From Streptomyces sp. GESEQ-35 (GTDB lineage Bacteria; Actinomycetota; Actinomycetes; Streptomycetales; Streptomycetaceae): a DNA stretch of 64,000 nucleotides. Shown piece after piece: positions 1 to 8,531 of this stretch. The stretch covers positions 558,001 through 622,000 of the forward strand of contig NZ_JAFFSX010000002.1 in NCBI RefSeq assembly GCF_017948485.1. The letters run 5' to 3'. A program made the position numbers and the translations under genes. The notes beneath the pieces were generated by a model. The model did not search any database. It was not told the origin of the DNA and saw only the letters and a list, made by a program, of their open reading frames with translations. Position 1 is the stretch's first letter. Every line of letters starts with the position of its first letter.

Positions 1-230
1 ACCGCCTGATGCGCTCCGCCGGGATCACCCTGCACAGCGCCCGCCAGTCGATCGGCGCCCGCGCCGCCACCGCCGCCGAGGCCGAACGGCTCGGCGAGGC
101 CGAGGGCGCCCCGCTGCTCACCATGCAGCGCACCACCTTCGACGACACCGGCCGCGCGGTCGAGTTCGGCACCCACACCTACCGGCCGTCCCGCTACTCC
201 TTCGAGTTCCAGCTGCTCGTACGGCCGTAG
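1..230 (+). CDS. GntR-family regulator, UTRA domain C-terminus (partial)
   Basis: The 5' part lies outside the window; the reading frame is open from the first bases and stops at 228-230. The visible 75 residues look like the end of a UTRA ligand-binding domain (HutC/YvoA group of GntR regulators): ...EAERLGEAEGAPLLTMQRTTFD, then a VEFGTHTYRPSRYSFEFQL ending typical of this family. The winged-helix DNA-binding half is missing from view. UTRA regulators usually sense sugar phosphates or amino sugars, which fits the ROK-type sugar kinase about 290 bp downstream, but the effector cannot be read from this fragment. Confidence 0.8.
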   Translation, partial: RLMRSAGITLHSARQSIGARAATAAEAERLGEAEGAPLLTMQRTTFDDTGRAVEFGTHTYRPSRYSFEFQLLVRP

Positions 231-397
231 ACACCGTCCGCAAGGGGCGTATTCGTCTCAATGTCAGGACAATGCGACCGACTCACGGTTCCCGGTGCCC
301 AGAGGCACGATCCCTGTGTTCGCACGCTGGACGAGTTGACGAGGCAGATGGCGGGCGGCAACGAGCTTGACGGATCCAAGACACGAGTTGGAACGTG

Positions 398-446
398 CCC
401 TACAGGGGCGCGGGGAACTGCGCGATCAACCCCCACGCACCCGCAG
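398..446. repeat. Fragment of the dispersed GC-rich hairpin element
   Basis: The stretch contains the arm AGGGGCGCGGGGAACTGCGCG followed by a C-rich tail and CGCACCCGCAG, seen again near 11.4, 17.6, 27.5 and 54.5 kb. Only one arm of the usual GCGCCCC/GGGGCGC hairpin is present. It lies in the 290-bp gap between the GntR gene and the ROK gene; nothing else was recognised in that gap. Confidence 0.6.
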
Positions 447-520
447 ATCGCAGTGAACCGCACCACCCCTCCGCGACCCGAAACGGCACCCACCTCCACG
501 GTGAGGCAGAATCGGCGTTG

Positions 521-1705
521 ATGAGCAATTACCGCGACCTAGCCTTCCCCAGGGCATTGGGCAACGCCCGTGCGACCGGCGCCCCCATCGGTTCTCGGCG
601 TGCCCCCGTGCTCCGCACGGTAGGCACAAGGGAACGCCGCTCCCACCTCACCGCCCCCCGCGTGCCAACCGTCGGTATCGACATCGGCGGCACCAAGGTC
701 ATGGCGGGCGTCGTGGACGCCGACGGCAACATCCTGGAGAAGCTCCGTACGGAGACCCCGGACAAGTCCAAGAGCCCGAAGGTCGTCGAGGACACCATCG
801 CCGAACTGGTCCTGGACCTGTCCGACCGGCACGACGTGCACGCGGTCGGTATCGGCGCGGCCGGCTGGGTCGACGCGGAGCGCAGCCGCGTGCTGTTCGC
901 CCCTCATCTGTCCTGGCGCAACGAGCCGCTGCGCGACCGCCTCGCCGGCCGGCTGGCCGTTCCCGTCCTGGTCGACAACGACGCCAACGCCGCCGCCTGG
1001 GCCGAGTGGCGCTTCGGCGCCGGCCGCGGCGAGGACCACCTCGTCATGATCACACTCGGCACCGGCATCGGCGGCGCGATCCTGGAGGACGGGCAGGTCA
1101 AGCGCGGCAAGTACGGCGTCGCCGGTGAGTTCGGCCATATGCAGGTCGTACCCGGCGGCCACCGCTGCCCCTGCGGCAACCGTGGCTGCTGGGAGCAGTA
1201 CAGCTCCGGAAACGCGCTGGTCAGAGAGGCACGTGAACTCGCGGCCGCCGACTCCCCGGTGGCCTACGGGATCATCGAGCACGTCAAGGGCAACATCGGC
1301 GACATCACCGGCCCGATGATCACCGAGCTGGCCCGCGAGGGCGACGCCATGTGCATCGAGCTGCTCCAGGACATAGGGCAGTGGCTCGGCGTCGGCATCG
1401 CCAACTTGGCCGCCGCCCTCGACCCCTCGTGCTTCGTGATCGGCGGTGGTGTCTCGGCCGCCGACGACCTGCTGATCGGCCCTGCTCGGGACGCTTTCAA
1501 GCGGCAGCTCACCGGCCGCGGCTACCGCCCCGAGGCCCGCATCGCCCGCGCCCAGCTCGGCCCCGAGGCCGGCATGGTCGGCGCCGCCGACCTCGCCCGC
1601 CTGGTCGCCCGCCGCTTCCGCCGCGCCAAACGTCGCCGCGTCGAGCGGTACGAGCGCTACGAGCGGTACGCCGAGGCCCGCCGCGAGAGCCGGGAGGCGC
1701 TGTGA
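521..1705 (+). CDS. ROK-family sugar kinase (glucokinase-like)
   Basis: A 394-residue protein of the ROK family, which phosphorylate sugars such as glucose or N-acetyl sugars with ATP in the cytoplasm. The phosphate-binding motif GIDIGGTKVMAGVVDADG lies near residue 52, and the ROK zinc motif with its CPCGNRGCWEQ signature near residues 216-226. The N-terminal ~50 residues are a poorly conserved basic arm without a helix-turn-helix, so it looks like a kinase, not a NagC-type repressor. The ATG at 521 was chosen because the frame upstream runs through non-coding repeat sequence. The C-terminal tail is very Arg-rich (YERYERYAEARRESRE). It overlaps the next gene by GTGA, and its place after a UTRA regulator suggests sugar metabolism. 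Confidence 0.85.
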   Translation: MSNYRDLAFPRALGNARATGAPIGSRRAPVLRTVGTRERRSHLTAPRVPTVGIDIGGTKVMAGVVDADGNILEKLRTETPDKSKSPKVVEDTIAELVLDLSDRHDVHAVGIGAAGWVDAERSRVLFAPHLSWRNEPLRDRLAGRLAVPVLVDNDANAAAWAEWRFGAGRGEDHLVMITLGTGIGGAILEDGQVKRGKYGVAGEFGHMQVVPGGHRCPCGNRGCWEQYSSGNALVREARELAAADSPVAYGIIEHVKGNIGDITGPMITELAREGDAMCIELLQDIGQWLGVGIANLAAALDPSCFVIGGGVSAADDLLIGPARDAFKRQLTGRGYRPEARIARAQLGPEAGMVGAADLARLVARRFRRAKRRRVERYERYERYAEARRESREAL

Positions 1706-2283
1706 CCGCCCAGCTGCCCCATCAGGCCCCGCCCGCGGACGAGCCGCCCGGCACGTCCGAGGACCGCGGCCATGTGATCCGCCGCCGGGCGCTGACGCTG
1801 CTCATCATCGGGCTGCTCATCGGCGTACCGGCCGGCTATCTGGTGATCTCCGCCGCGCAGAGCCGGGACAGCGGCAGGGACAAGGAGGAGAAGTACTCGG
1901 CGCGGGGCCTCACCCCCGGCTGGCCGTCGAAGGTGCAGCGCCGCCTCTACCAGGTGCCGATGCCGCACCCGTCGGGCAAGGTCGCGTACTACGAGACGAA
2001 CAACTGGAAGACCAGCCGCCTCTACGTCAAGTTCCAGACCCCCGACGCCAACCTGGATGTCTTCCTCAAGGACCTGGGCACCAGCCGGTCCGAGCTGAAG
2101 CGGGGCAAGATCACCATTGGTGAGCGCGACCAGAAGGTCACCGGCTGGGACTTCTCGAGCCCCGGCCCCTGGTACGGCCTGGTCCACGAGCAGCGGGACC
2201 CGCGGCCCACGCAGCAGGTCATGGTGAGCCTGGGCGACCCGAACAACCCGTTCATCTACGTCGTCTCACGCGTCATTCCCTGA
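1702..2283 (+). CDS. Small single-pass membrane protein, unknown function
   Basis: 193 residues from GTG 1702, which overlaps the TGA of the ROK gene by four bases, so it is probably translationally coupled. After a Pro-rich cytoplasmic N-terminus of about 32 residues comes one transmembrane helix (LTLLIIGLLIGVPAGYLVISA, about residues 33-53). A soluble, presumably extracytoplasmic domain of about 135 residues follows. No catalytic motif or lipobox was recognised. It may be a membrane-anchored accessory of the kinase or of the cell envelope; the family was not recognised. Confidence 0.75.
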   Translation: MTAQLPHQAPPADEPPGTSEDRGHVIRRRALTLLIIGLLIGVPAGYLVISAAQSRDSGRDKEEKYSARGLTPGWPSKVQRRLYQVPMPHPSGKVAYYETNNWKTSRLYVKFQTPDANLDVFLKDLGTSRSELKRGKITIGERDQKVTGWDFSSPGPWYGLVHEQRDPRPTQQVMVSLGDPNNPFIYVVSRVIP

Positions 2284-2318
2284 CCGGACGCCCACGCCCC
2301 GCCGGGTGCCGGGGCCGA

Positions 2319-2341
2319 TTGTCAGACCCCGCCCGTAGAGT
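2319..2341 (+). promoter_or_regulatory. PafBC/RecA-NDp-type DNA-damage promoter of the SNF2 helicase gene
   Basis: TTGTCAG (2319-2325), exactly 10 bases, then TAGAGT (2336-2341). This matches the actinobacterial LexA-independent damage promoter as remembered (TTGTCRGTG-N8-TAGNNT), apart from AC in place of TG after TTGTCAG. The predicted start of transcription is near 2348, about 38 bases before the helicase ATG. The promoter of exonuclease III at 10561 is almost identical, which strengthens both calls. Confidence 0.7.
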
Positions 2342-2385
2342 CGAAGACGTCTGATCCGACTCACGGGCGGGAGGTGACAGTACGT

Positions 2386-5220
2386 ATGAGCGAGCCGACA
2401 GCGGTGTCCGACCGGGCGGGGGAGTCCGTCCCCCTCCGACTCGCGGCCGTCTTCCTGCCCGCACCCGTCCCGCGCGAGGGCCGGATCGCCTTCTGGGATC
2501 CCGAGGCCGGCATCGGCGACGACTTCTCGAGCGCCGACCGCAGCGGTCGTACGGAGCTGACAGTCGTACGACGTCATGGCGCCGGAGTGCGGCGCAGGCC
2601 CGCCCCCGCCCTGTCGCTGCCGGTCGACGAGGCACTGCCGCTGCTCGTGCGGGCGCGGCGCGACCCCGCCGCCCACCCGGCCACCGCCTGCTGGGGGGCC
2701 GCCGCACTGCACGCGCTGCGGCTCGCGGCCCGCGGACGCCTGCTGCCAGGACTGACCCCGTCCGGACACGACGCCTGGCGGGCGGGTCCCCTGGAGCCGG
2801 ACGACATCGCGCACCTGCGCGCGGTGGCGGCGGCGCTCCCGCCCGAGGGACATGCCGTGCCACTGCCAGGTCCCGGCCCGCTTCGGCTGCCCGAACCGGA
2901 AGCGCTGATGCGGTCCTTCCTCGACGCGGTCGCGGATACCCTGCCCCGCACCCCCGCCGCGCCGTACGCCTTGGGCAGGCCCTTCGCGGACCGTCGCCCC
3001 CAGCTGCTGCCGGACGCCCACGACTGGGCCGCGGAGGTCGCCGCCGGCATGGACGCGGGCGTGCGGATCTCGCTCCGGCTGGATCTGTCCGCGTACGAAC
3101 TGTTCGACGAGGGCGAGTGGGTCCGCAGCGCCGGCGCGGCGATCGTCCAGGTGCACAGCCTCGCCGACCCCACCCTCGTCGCCGACGCGGCGGCATTGTG
3201 GGCGGGGGAGGCGGATGCGGCGTTCGGTCCACGTGCGCGCGTGGACGCGGCCCTCGCCGTGCGCCGAGCGGCCCGCGTCTGGCCGTCGCTCGACCGGCTC
3301 GCCGAACAGGACGTGCCCGACGTACTGGCCCTGACCGAACAGGAGTTGGGCGAGCTGCTCGGCGCCACGGCCACCCGGCTCGCCGCCACCGGAGTCGCCG
3401 TGCACTGGCCCCGGGACCTGGCGCAGGACCTCACCGCGGCAGCGGTCGTACGACCCGCGCCGGGCTCGGCGACCGATGGCACCGGTTTCTTCGAGGGCGA
3501 GGAACTCCTCCAGTTCCGCTGGCAGTTGGCGCTCGGCGGCGACCCGCTCAGCGAGGCCGAGATGGACGCGCTCGCCGAGGCCCACCGGCCCGTCGTACGC
3601 CTGAGGGACCAGTGGGTCCTCGTCGACCCGGCGCTCGTCCGCAAGGCCCGCAAGCGTGAACTGGGCCTGCTCGACCCGGTCGACGCGCTGTCCGTCGCGC
3701 TCACCGGCAGTGCGGACGTCGACGGCGAGACGGTGGAGGCCGTGCCGGTCGGCGCGCTGGCCGCACTGCGCGACCGACTGACGGCGGGGGTACAGCCCGT
3801 CGAGCCGCCGCCGGGGCTGCGGGCACGGCTGCGTGACTACCAACTCCGAGGCCTGGCCTGGCTCGACCTCATGACCTCGCTCGGCCTCGGCGGCTGCCTC
3901 GCCGACGACATGGGCCTCGGCAAGACGATCACGCTGATCGCCCTGCACCTGAAGCGCGCCCGCGGCGAGCCCACCCTGGTGATCTGCCCGGCCTCCCTGC
4001 TCGGCAACTGGCAGCGGGAGATCACCCGTTTCGCGCCCGGCGTCCCCGTCCGCCGCTTCCACGGCCCCGACCGCACGCTGGACGACCTGGACGGCGGCTT
4101 CGTCCTCACGACGTACGGCACGATGCGTTCGGCGGCGCCGACGCTGGCCCGGCAGGCCTGGGGCATGGTCGTCGCGGACGAGGCACAGCACGTGAAGAAC
4201 CCGTACTCGGCGACGGCGAAGGCCCTGCGCACGATCCCGACCCCGGCACGTGTGGCCCTGACCGGCACGCCGGTGGAGAACAACCTCTCCGAGCTGTGGG
4301 CGCTGCTGGACTGGACGACACCGGGACTGCTCGGCCCTCTGAAGTCCTTCCGGGCCCGGCACGCGCGCGCCGTGGAGAACGGCGAGGACGAGGAGGCGGT
4401 GGAGCGCCTGGCCCGTCTGGTCCGCCCCTTCCTGCTGCGCCGCAAGAAGTCCGACCCCGGCATCGTTCCCGAACTCCCGCCCAAGACCGAGACGGACCAC
4501 CCCGTTCCGCTCACCCGGGAGCAGGCCTCGCTCTACGAGGCGGTGGTGCGCGAGTCGATGCTGGCCATCGAGACCGCGCAGGGAATCGCGCGCCGTGGCC
4601 TGGTCCTGAAACTGCTGACCTCGCTGAAGCAGATCTGCAACCACCCGGCGCTGTACCTGAAGGAGGACGTCCGGGGCGATGGCCAAGCCGTGCGCTCCGG
4701 CAAACTGGCCCTGCTGGACGAGCTGTTGGACACCCTGCTCGCGGAGGACCGCTCGGCACTGGTCTTCACGCAGTACGTCGGGATGGCCCGACTGATCACC
4801 TCCCATCTGTCCGCCCGGGCGATCCCGGTGGACCTCCTGCACGGCGGTACGCCCGTACCCGAGCGGGAGCGGATGGTGGACCGCTTCCAGAGCGGTGCGA
4901 CCCCGGTTCTGGTCCTGTCCCTGAAGGCGGCCGGTACCGGTCTGAACCTCACTCGCGCGGGCCACGTCGTCCACTTCGACCGCTGGTGGAACCCGGCCGT
5001 CGAGGAACAGGCCACCGACCGCGCGTACCGCATCGGCCAGACCCAGCCGGTCCAGGTCCACCGCCTCATCACCGAGGGCACCGTCGAGGACCGCATCGCC
5101 GAGATGCTCGAATCCAAGCGCGCCCTCGCCGACGCGATCCTCGGCTCCGGCGAGTCGGCCCTAACAGAACTGACGGGCCGCCAGCTGTCCGACCTCGTGT
5201 CCCTGCGGAGGGAATCATGA
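2386..5220 (+). CDS. SNF2/HelZ-type DEAD-like helicase (DNA translocase)
   Basis: A 944-residue Swi2/Snf2 superfamily 2 ATPase. The ~440-residue N-terminal region is family-specific (SNF2-associated). The ATPase core has motif I LADDMGLGKTITL near residue 505, motif II VVADEAQHVKN (DEAQ box) near 596, motif III LTGTPVENNLSELW near 625, and motif VI ATDRAYRIGQTQPVQVH near 880. Such proteins move along DNA or remodel protein-DNA complexes using ATP. The ATG at 2386 follows a strong GGGAGGTGA site; the GTG at 2374 lies inside that site and is unlikely. The stop overlaps the SWIM gene as ATGA. A damage-type promoter upstream suggests a repair role; this is inference. Confidence 0.9.
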   Translation: MSEPTAVSDRAGESVPLRLAAVFLPAPVPREGRIAFWDPEAGIGDDFSSADRSGRTELTVVRRHGAGVRRRPAPALSLPVDEALPLLVRARRDPAAHPATACWGAAALHALRLAARGRLLPGLTPSGHDAWRAGPLEPDDIAHLRAVAAALPPEGHAVPLPGPGPLRLPEPEALMRSFLDAVADTLPRTPAAPYALGRPFADRRPQLLPDAHDWAAEVAAGMDAGVRISLRLDLSAYELFDEGEWVRSAGAAIVQVHSLADPTLVADAAALWAGEADAAFGPRARVDAALAVRRAARVWPSLDRLAEQDVPDVLALTEQELGELLGATATRLAATGVAVHWPRDLAQDLTAAAVVRPAPGSATDGTGFFEGEELLQFRWQLALGGDPLSEAEMDALAEAHRPVVRLRDQWVLVDPALVRKARKRELGLLDPVDALSVALTGSADVDGETVEAVPVGALAALRDRLTAGVQPVEPPPGLRARLRDYQLRGLAWLDLMTSLGLGGCLADDMGLGKTITLIALHLKRARGEPTLVICPASLLGNWQREITRFAPGVPVRRFHGPDRTLDDLDGGFVLTTYGTMRSAAPTLARQAWGMVVADEAQHVKNPYSATAKALRTIPTPARVALTGTPVENNLSELWALLDWTTPGLLGPLKSFRARHARAVENGEDEEAVERLARLVRPFLLRRKKSDPGIVPELPPKTETDHPVPLTREQASLYEAVVRESMLAIETAQGIARRGLVLKLLTSLKQICNHPALYLKEDVRGDGQAVRSGKLALLDELLDTLLAEDRSALVFTQYVGMARLITSHLSARAIPVDLLHGGTPVPERERMVDRFQSGATPVLVLSLKAAGTGLNLTRAGHVVHFDRWWNPAVEEQATDRAYRIGQTQPVQVHRLITEGTVEDRIAEMLESKRALADAILGSGESALTELTGRQLSDLVSLRRES

Positions 5221-7289
5221 CGGGGCCGGTGGAGCGGGGGAGCGCGGGCGGCGCGGAGGGTGACGTGCCCGCCCCGGAGTCCGACGACGAGCGGAACGCC
5301 GACCGGACGCCGGTCGAGGAGGAACCGACCGGATCCGCCGAGGCCCGCCCGGCCGACGTGGCACGGCGGGCGCTGCGGGCCGCACGGGAGCGAGGGAAGG
5401 GAGTGGCCGGGGGTTCCGAGGGCTTGCAGGAAGCGTCTGCCGGCGAGGAGCCGGGTCCGGACGCCGGTGAGCGTCCAGGGGCCCGGCCGGGTGACGCGGC
5501 CCGTGCGGCGCTGCGCCGTGCGGTCGCTGCCGCCGGCAGTCCCGGTGACGGAGAGGACCGCCCCGGCACCGATGCGATGCCCGCCTCGCACCCGTCCGGC
5601 CCCGCGTCCGACCAGCCGGCGGCGCGTCCCGCCGATGCCGCCCGTGAGGTGCTGCGCGCGGCCCTCGGGGAGAAGCGGCAGGCCCAGACCCGCGAAGGAA
5701 ACGGGGAGCACGAGCGCACGCGCCGGACGCGCCGACCGGCCTCGGCCGGTACTCAGGCTCTACGGGGCGCCGGGAGCGGCGCAGCCGACCTCCGGGGCCG
5801 TGACGTACGGGAGTTGCTCGCCGACGCATTCCAGATGCCGTCCATGGACGCACCCATGGACGCACCCATGGACTCAGCGCACGGGGACGCACCCCCGGCA
5901 CTCTCCGGGAGCGCAGCGCGCGCCACCTCGCCCGTGCCCGCCGACCCCGGGTCACCCCCCACGCGCCCCGCAAGCGGCATCTCACCCGTGTCCACCGCCC
6001 CCGCCGCACCTCAAGTGCCCCACACCATGGCCGCCCCCGGACGCGACAGCGAACTCCGGCGTACGTTCGCGGCCTTCGCCCCTCGCTCGCCGGACCACGC
6101 CGGCTTCGCGGAGACCTGGTGGGGCAACGCCTGGGTGGCCGCCCTGGAAGGGGGCGCGTTGGATCCCAAGCGACTGGCCCGGGGACGTGGTTACGCAGGA
6201 CAGGGACATGTCGACGCCATCACCGTGACACCGGGACTCGTGCTCGGATATGTGCGGGGCAGTCGGCCCCGGCCGTACCGGGTGCAGGTGCGGCTGCGGA
6301 CGCTCACCGACGACGACTGGGCGCGCTTCCTGGATGCCGCGGCCGACCGGCCGGGGCACATCGCCGCGTTGCTCGACAAGGAGCTGCCCCAGTCCCTCGC
6401 CGACGGCGGCGTCCGCCTGCTGCCCGGACCCGGCGAACTCGACCCGCACTGTAGCTGCCCCGATCGCGGTCACCCCTGCAAGCATGCGGCCGCCCTCTGC
6501 TACCAGACCGCCCGTCTGCTCGACGCAGATCCCTTCGTACTGCTCCTGCTGCGCGGCCGCGGCGAACGCGAGCTGCTCGACGCCCTGTCCCGTCTCAGCG
6601 CTGCCCGCGCGGCCCGCACCGCCCAGGAGCGGGAACCGGCACAGCTGCCCGGCGTGCGCGCCACCGACGCTTTCGCCGCCCGCCAACTCCCGCCCCTGCC
6701 CGCTCCGTTGCCCGCACCCCCGCATCCCGAGCAGCCCCCGGTCTACGCGGGGGCGCCCGGCGGCCCGGACCCCTTCGCGCTGGACCAACTGGCCACCGAC
6801 GCCGCCGCCCGGGCCCACGCCCTGCTCAGCAGCGGCCGCGACCCGGTCGCCGAACTCACCCTGTGGCAGGACGCGGTCCGACTCGCGGCGGCCCGGCCCG
6901 GCTCCGGCCTCACCGCCGCCACCCGCGCCCTCTACTCCTCCCTGGCCTCCGCCGCCGGCCGCACCCAGGCCGAGCTGGCCCGAGCGGTCGCCGCCTGGCG
7001 CCAGGGCGGCCTGGCGGGCCTCGCCGTCCTCGAAGACCCCTGGGACCCGCCCGCCGGACGCTTCGACAGGGCGCGCCCCCTTCTCCTCGCCGCCGACCTT
7101 CCGGCCTTCCGCCCCTGGCGCAACCGCCTCACCCATCCCCGCGGTCACGTCCAGCTCCGCCTGGGCCGCGAGGGACTCTGGTACCCGTACGAGTCGGAGC
7201 CCGACCACGACGACTGGTGGCCACGCGGCACCCCCGACCTCGACCCGGTCGGCGCCCTGACGGGCCTGGGCGCCTCGTCGGAAGGCTGA
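5217..7289 (+). CDS. SWIM zinc-finger protein, partner of the SNF2 helicase
   Basis: 690 residues, starting in the ATGA overlap with the helicase stop. The first ~230 residues are disordered and acidic. They carry three copies of a motif close to ARPxDxARxxLRxA (near residues 43, 89 and 136), then LRGRDVRELLADAF and a short MDAPMDAPMDS repeat. The folded part begins near residue 290. The SWIM motif CSCPDRGHPCKH, CxCx(n)CxH, lies near residues 411-422. SWIM domains bind zinc and are thought to contact DNA or protein, and are often encoded beside SNF2 ATPases in bacteria. The four-base overlap implies equal production and a physical complex with the helicase. No nuclease motif was seen. Confidence 0.85.
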   Translation: MTGPVERGSAGGAEGDVPAPESDDERNADRTPVEEEPTGSAEARPADVARRALRAARERGKGVAGGSEGLQEASAGEEPGPDAGERPGARPGDAARAALRRAVAAAGSPGDGEDRPGTDAMPASHPSGPASDQPAARPADAAREVLRAALGEKRQAQTREGNGEHERTRRTRRPASAGTQALRGAGSGAADLRGRDVRELLADAFQMPSMDAPMDAPMDSAHGDAPPALSGSAARATSPVPADPGSPPTRPASGISPVSTAPAAPQVPHTMAAPGRDSELRRTFAAFAPRSPDHAGFAETWWGNAWVAALEGGALDPKRLARGRGYAGQGHVDAITVTPGLVLGYVRGSRPRPYRVQVRLRTLTDDDWARFLDAAADRPGHIAALLDKELPQSLADGGVRLLPGPGELDPHCSCPDRGHPCKHAAALCYQTARLLDADPFVLLLLRGRGERELLDALSRLSAARAARTAQEREPAQLPGVRATDAFAARQLPPLPAPLPAPPHPEQPPVYAGAPGGPDPFALDQLATDAAARAHALLSSGRDPVAELTLWQDAVRLAAARPGSGLTAATRALYSSLASAAGRTQAELARAVAAWRQGGLAGLAVLEDPWDPPAGRFDRARPLLLAADLPAFRPWRNRLTHPRGHVQLRLGREGLWYPYESEPDHDDWWPRGTPDLDPVGALTGLGASSEG

Positions 7290-7410
7290 CAGGCTTCAAG
7301 TTTCCGGGGGTTGGGAACGACCTTTGTGGACGTCGCCCCAACAGTCACTACACTGCCGCGATGTCGCCGTGCGACACAACAATTGACCGAAAATCAACCG
7401 GGGGAGAGGC

Positions 7411-8394
7411 ATGGCAACGGGGGGATGGGGTCCGGGAACTGGCCCGGGACAAACCGGCGGCAACGCACCGGGCGGCAACCAGAGTTGGGGCCCTCCACCC
7501 GGGCACCCGACCAACAACCCCTACGGGCCTCCGCCCGCGGGCGGTCCCTACGGCCCGCCCCCGCCGAACCCGTATCCACACCCGAATCCGTATCCGTACG
7601 GCCCACCGGCCCCGGTACCCGTTCGCGCGCCCCGCCGCCGCTACCGCCTGTGGTTCCTCTCCCCCGTCTATCTCATCCTCCGCTCCGCGCACCGCGTCGC
7701 CACCCGGCTCTTCGTGCAGGAGGGCGACGGCCGGATCGTGGACCGCACCGTGGACCGCGTCCAGATCGCCCGTACCGTGCTCGGCCTCGCCGCCACCGCG
7801 GCCCTGGTCCTTGCCTACGGTGTGGAGGAGGACCGGTGGGAGGACGCGGCGACCAACGGCCTCGGCAACGCGATCATCGCCCCGTTCCTACTGATCGTCG
7901 CCGGACCGCTGGTCATCCTCGGCTTCATCTTCTACGCGCCCCCGCACCTGCGGCCGCACATGCGCTCCCGGCTGGGTGCCCCGCTCAAGGCGGTGGGCTG
8001 GTATCTGCTGAGCCTGGTCGGCCTCGGCGGGATCATCTACTGGGCGGGCCGGCCCGGATTGCTCGAGAGCCTGCACGGCTGGCAGGTCGGAGTGGTCGGT
8101 GCCGTGCTGATCGTTGCGATCTTCTGGGGACTGCCCTACTTCTTCCTGGCGTCGCTGTACTCCGCGCGCAGCGCCTTCAACACCGCCCACGTGCATCCGA
8201 TGCTGCCGCCGGTGGTCACCGTGGTGCTGGTGTGGGTGCTCGCGATCTTCCAGCTGATCGACAGCGGCACGCCGCAGGGCCCGCCGGTCGTCCAGTTCTG
8301 CTCCCTGCTCGGCGGGCCCCTGTCCGTGACCGCCGTCTCGCTGTGGGAGCTGCGGCGGATGCGGACCCGGTTCGGGATCACCGTCCGCGGTTGA
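7411..8394 (+). CDS. Polytopic membrane protein with Gly/Pro-rich N-terminus
   Basis: 327 residues, ATG after a GGGGGAGAGG ribosome site. Residues 1-75 are a low-complexity cytoplasmic tail rich in Gly, Pro, Asn and Tyr (PYGPPPAGGPYGPPPPN type). A basic stretch follows, then about six hydrophobic helices (for example IIAPFLLIVAGPLVILGFIFY and PPVVTVVLVWVLAIFQLI). No transporter signature or catalytic motif was recognised. It stands alone between the SWIM gene and the pcaDC gene with about 120-140 bp on each side. Confidence 0.8.
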   Translation: MATGGWGPGTGPGQTGGNAPGGNQSWGPPPGHPTNNPYGPPPAGGPYGPPPPNPYPHPNPYPYGPPAPVPVRAPRRRYRLWFLSPVYLILRSAHRVATRLFVQEGDGRIVDRTVDRVQIARTVLGLAATAALVLAYGVEEDRWEDAATNGLGNAIIAPFLLIVAGPLVILGFIFYAPPHLRPHMRSRLGAPLKAVGWYLLSLVGLGGIIYWAGRPGLLESLHGWQVGVVGAVLIVAIFWGLPYFFLASLYSARSAFNTAHVHPMLPPVVTVVLVWVLAIFQLIDSGTPQGPPVVQFCSLLGGPLSVTAVSLWELRRMRTRFGITVRG

Positions 8395-8503
8395 GCCGAG
8401 CCCTGTCTTCGGCGCAGCGAAGGGCATCCGGTGAAGGCCGTGTGAGAGTTCCTCGCTGATGTGCGGGAGCCAGGTGTGAGGACTTGGGGTCCAGGGGGCC
8501 GGT

Positions 8504-8526
8504 GTTCAGAAAGGGCGGTTAGCGTG
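8504..8526 (+). promoter_or_regulatory. Possible leaderless promoter of the pcaDC-like gene
   Basis: TAGCGT (8521-8526) resembles a Streptomyces -10 box, with TGTTCAG 10 bases upstream. Transcription would start at or beside the GTG start codon at 8532, giving a leaderless or near-leaderless message. The -35 similarity is partial, so this is tentative. Confidence 0.35.
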
Positions 8527-8531
8527 GAGCG

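Noticed and set aside
2371..2385. GTG at 2374 as start of the SNF2 helicase
   Set aside because: It lies inside the GGGAGGTGA ribosome site, which is best placed for ATG 2386.
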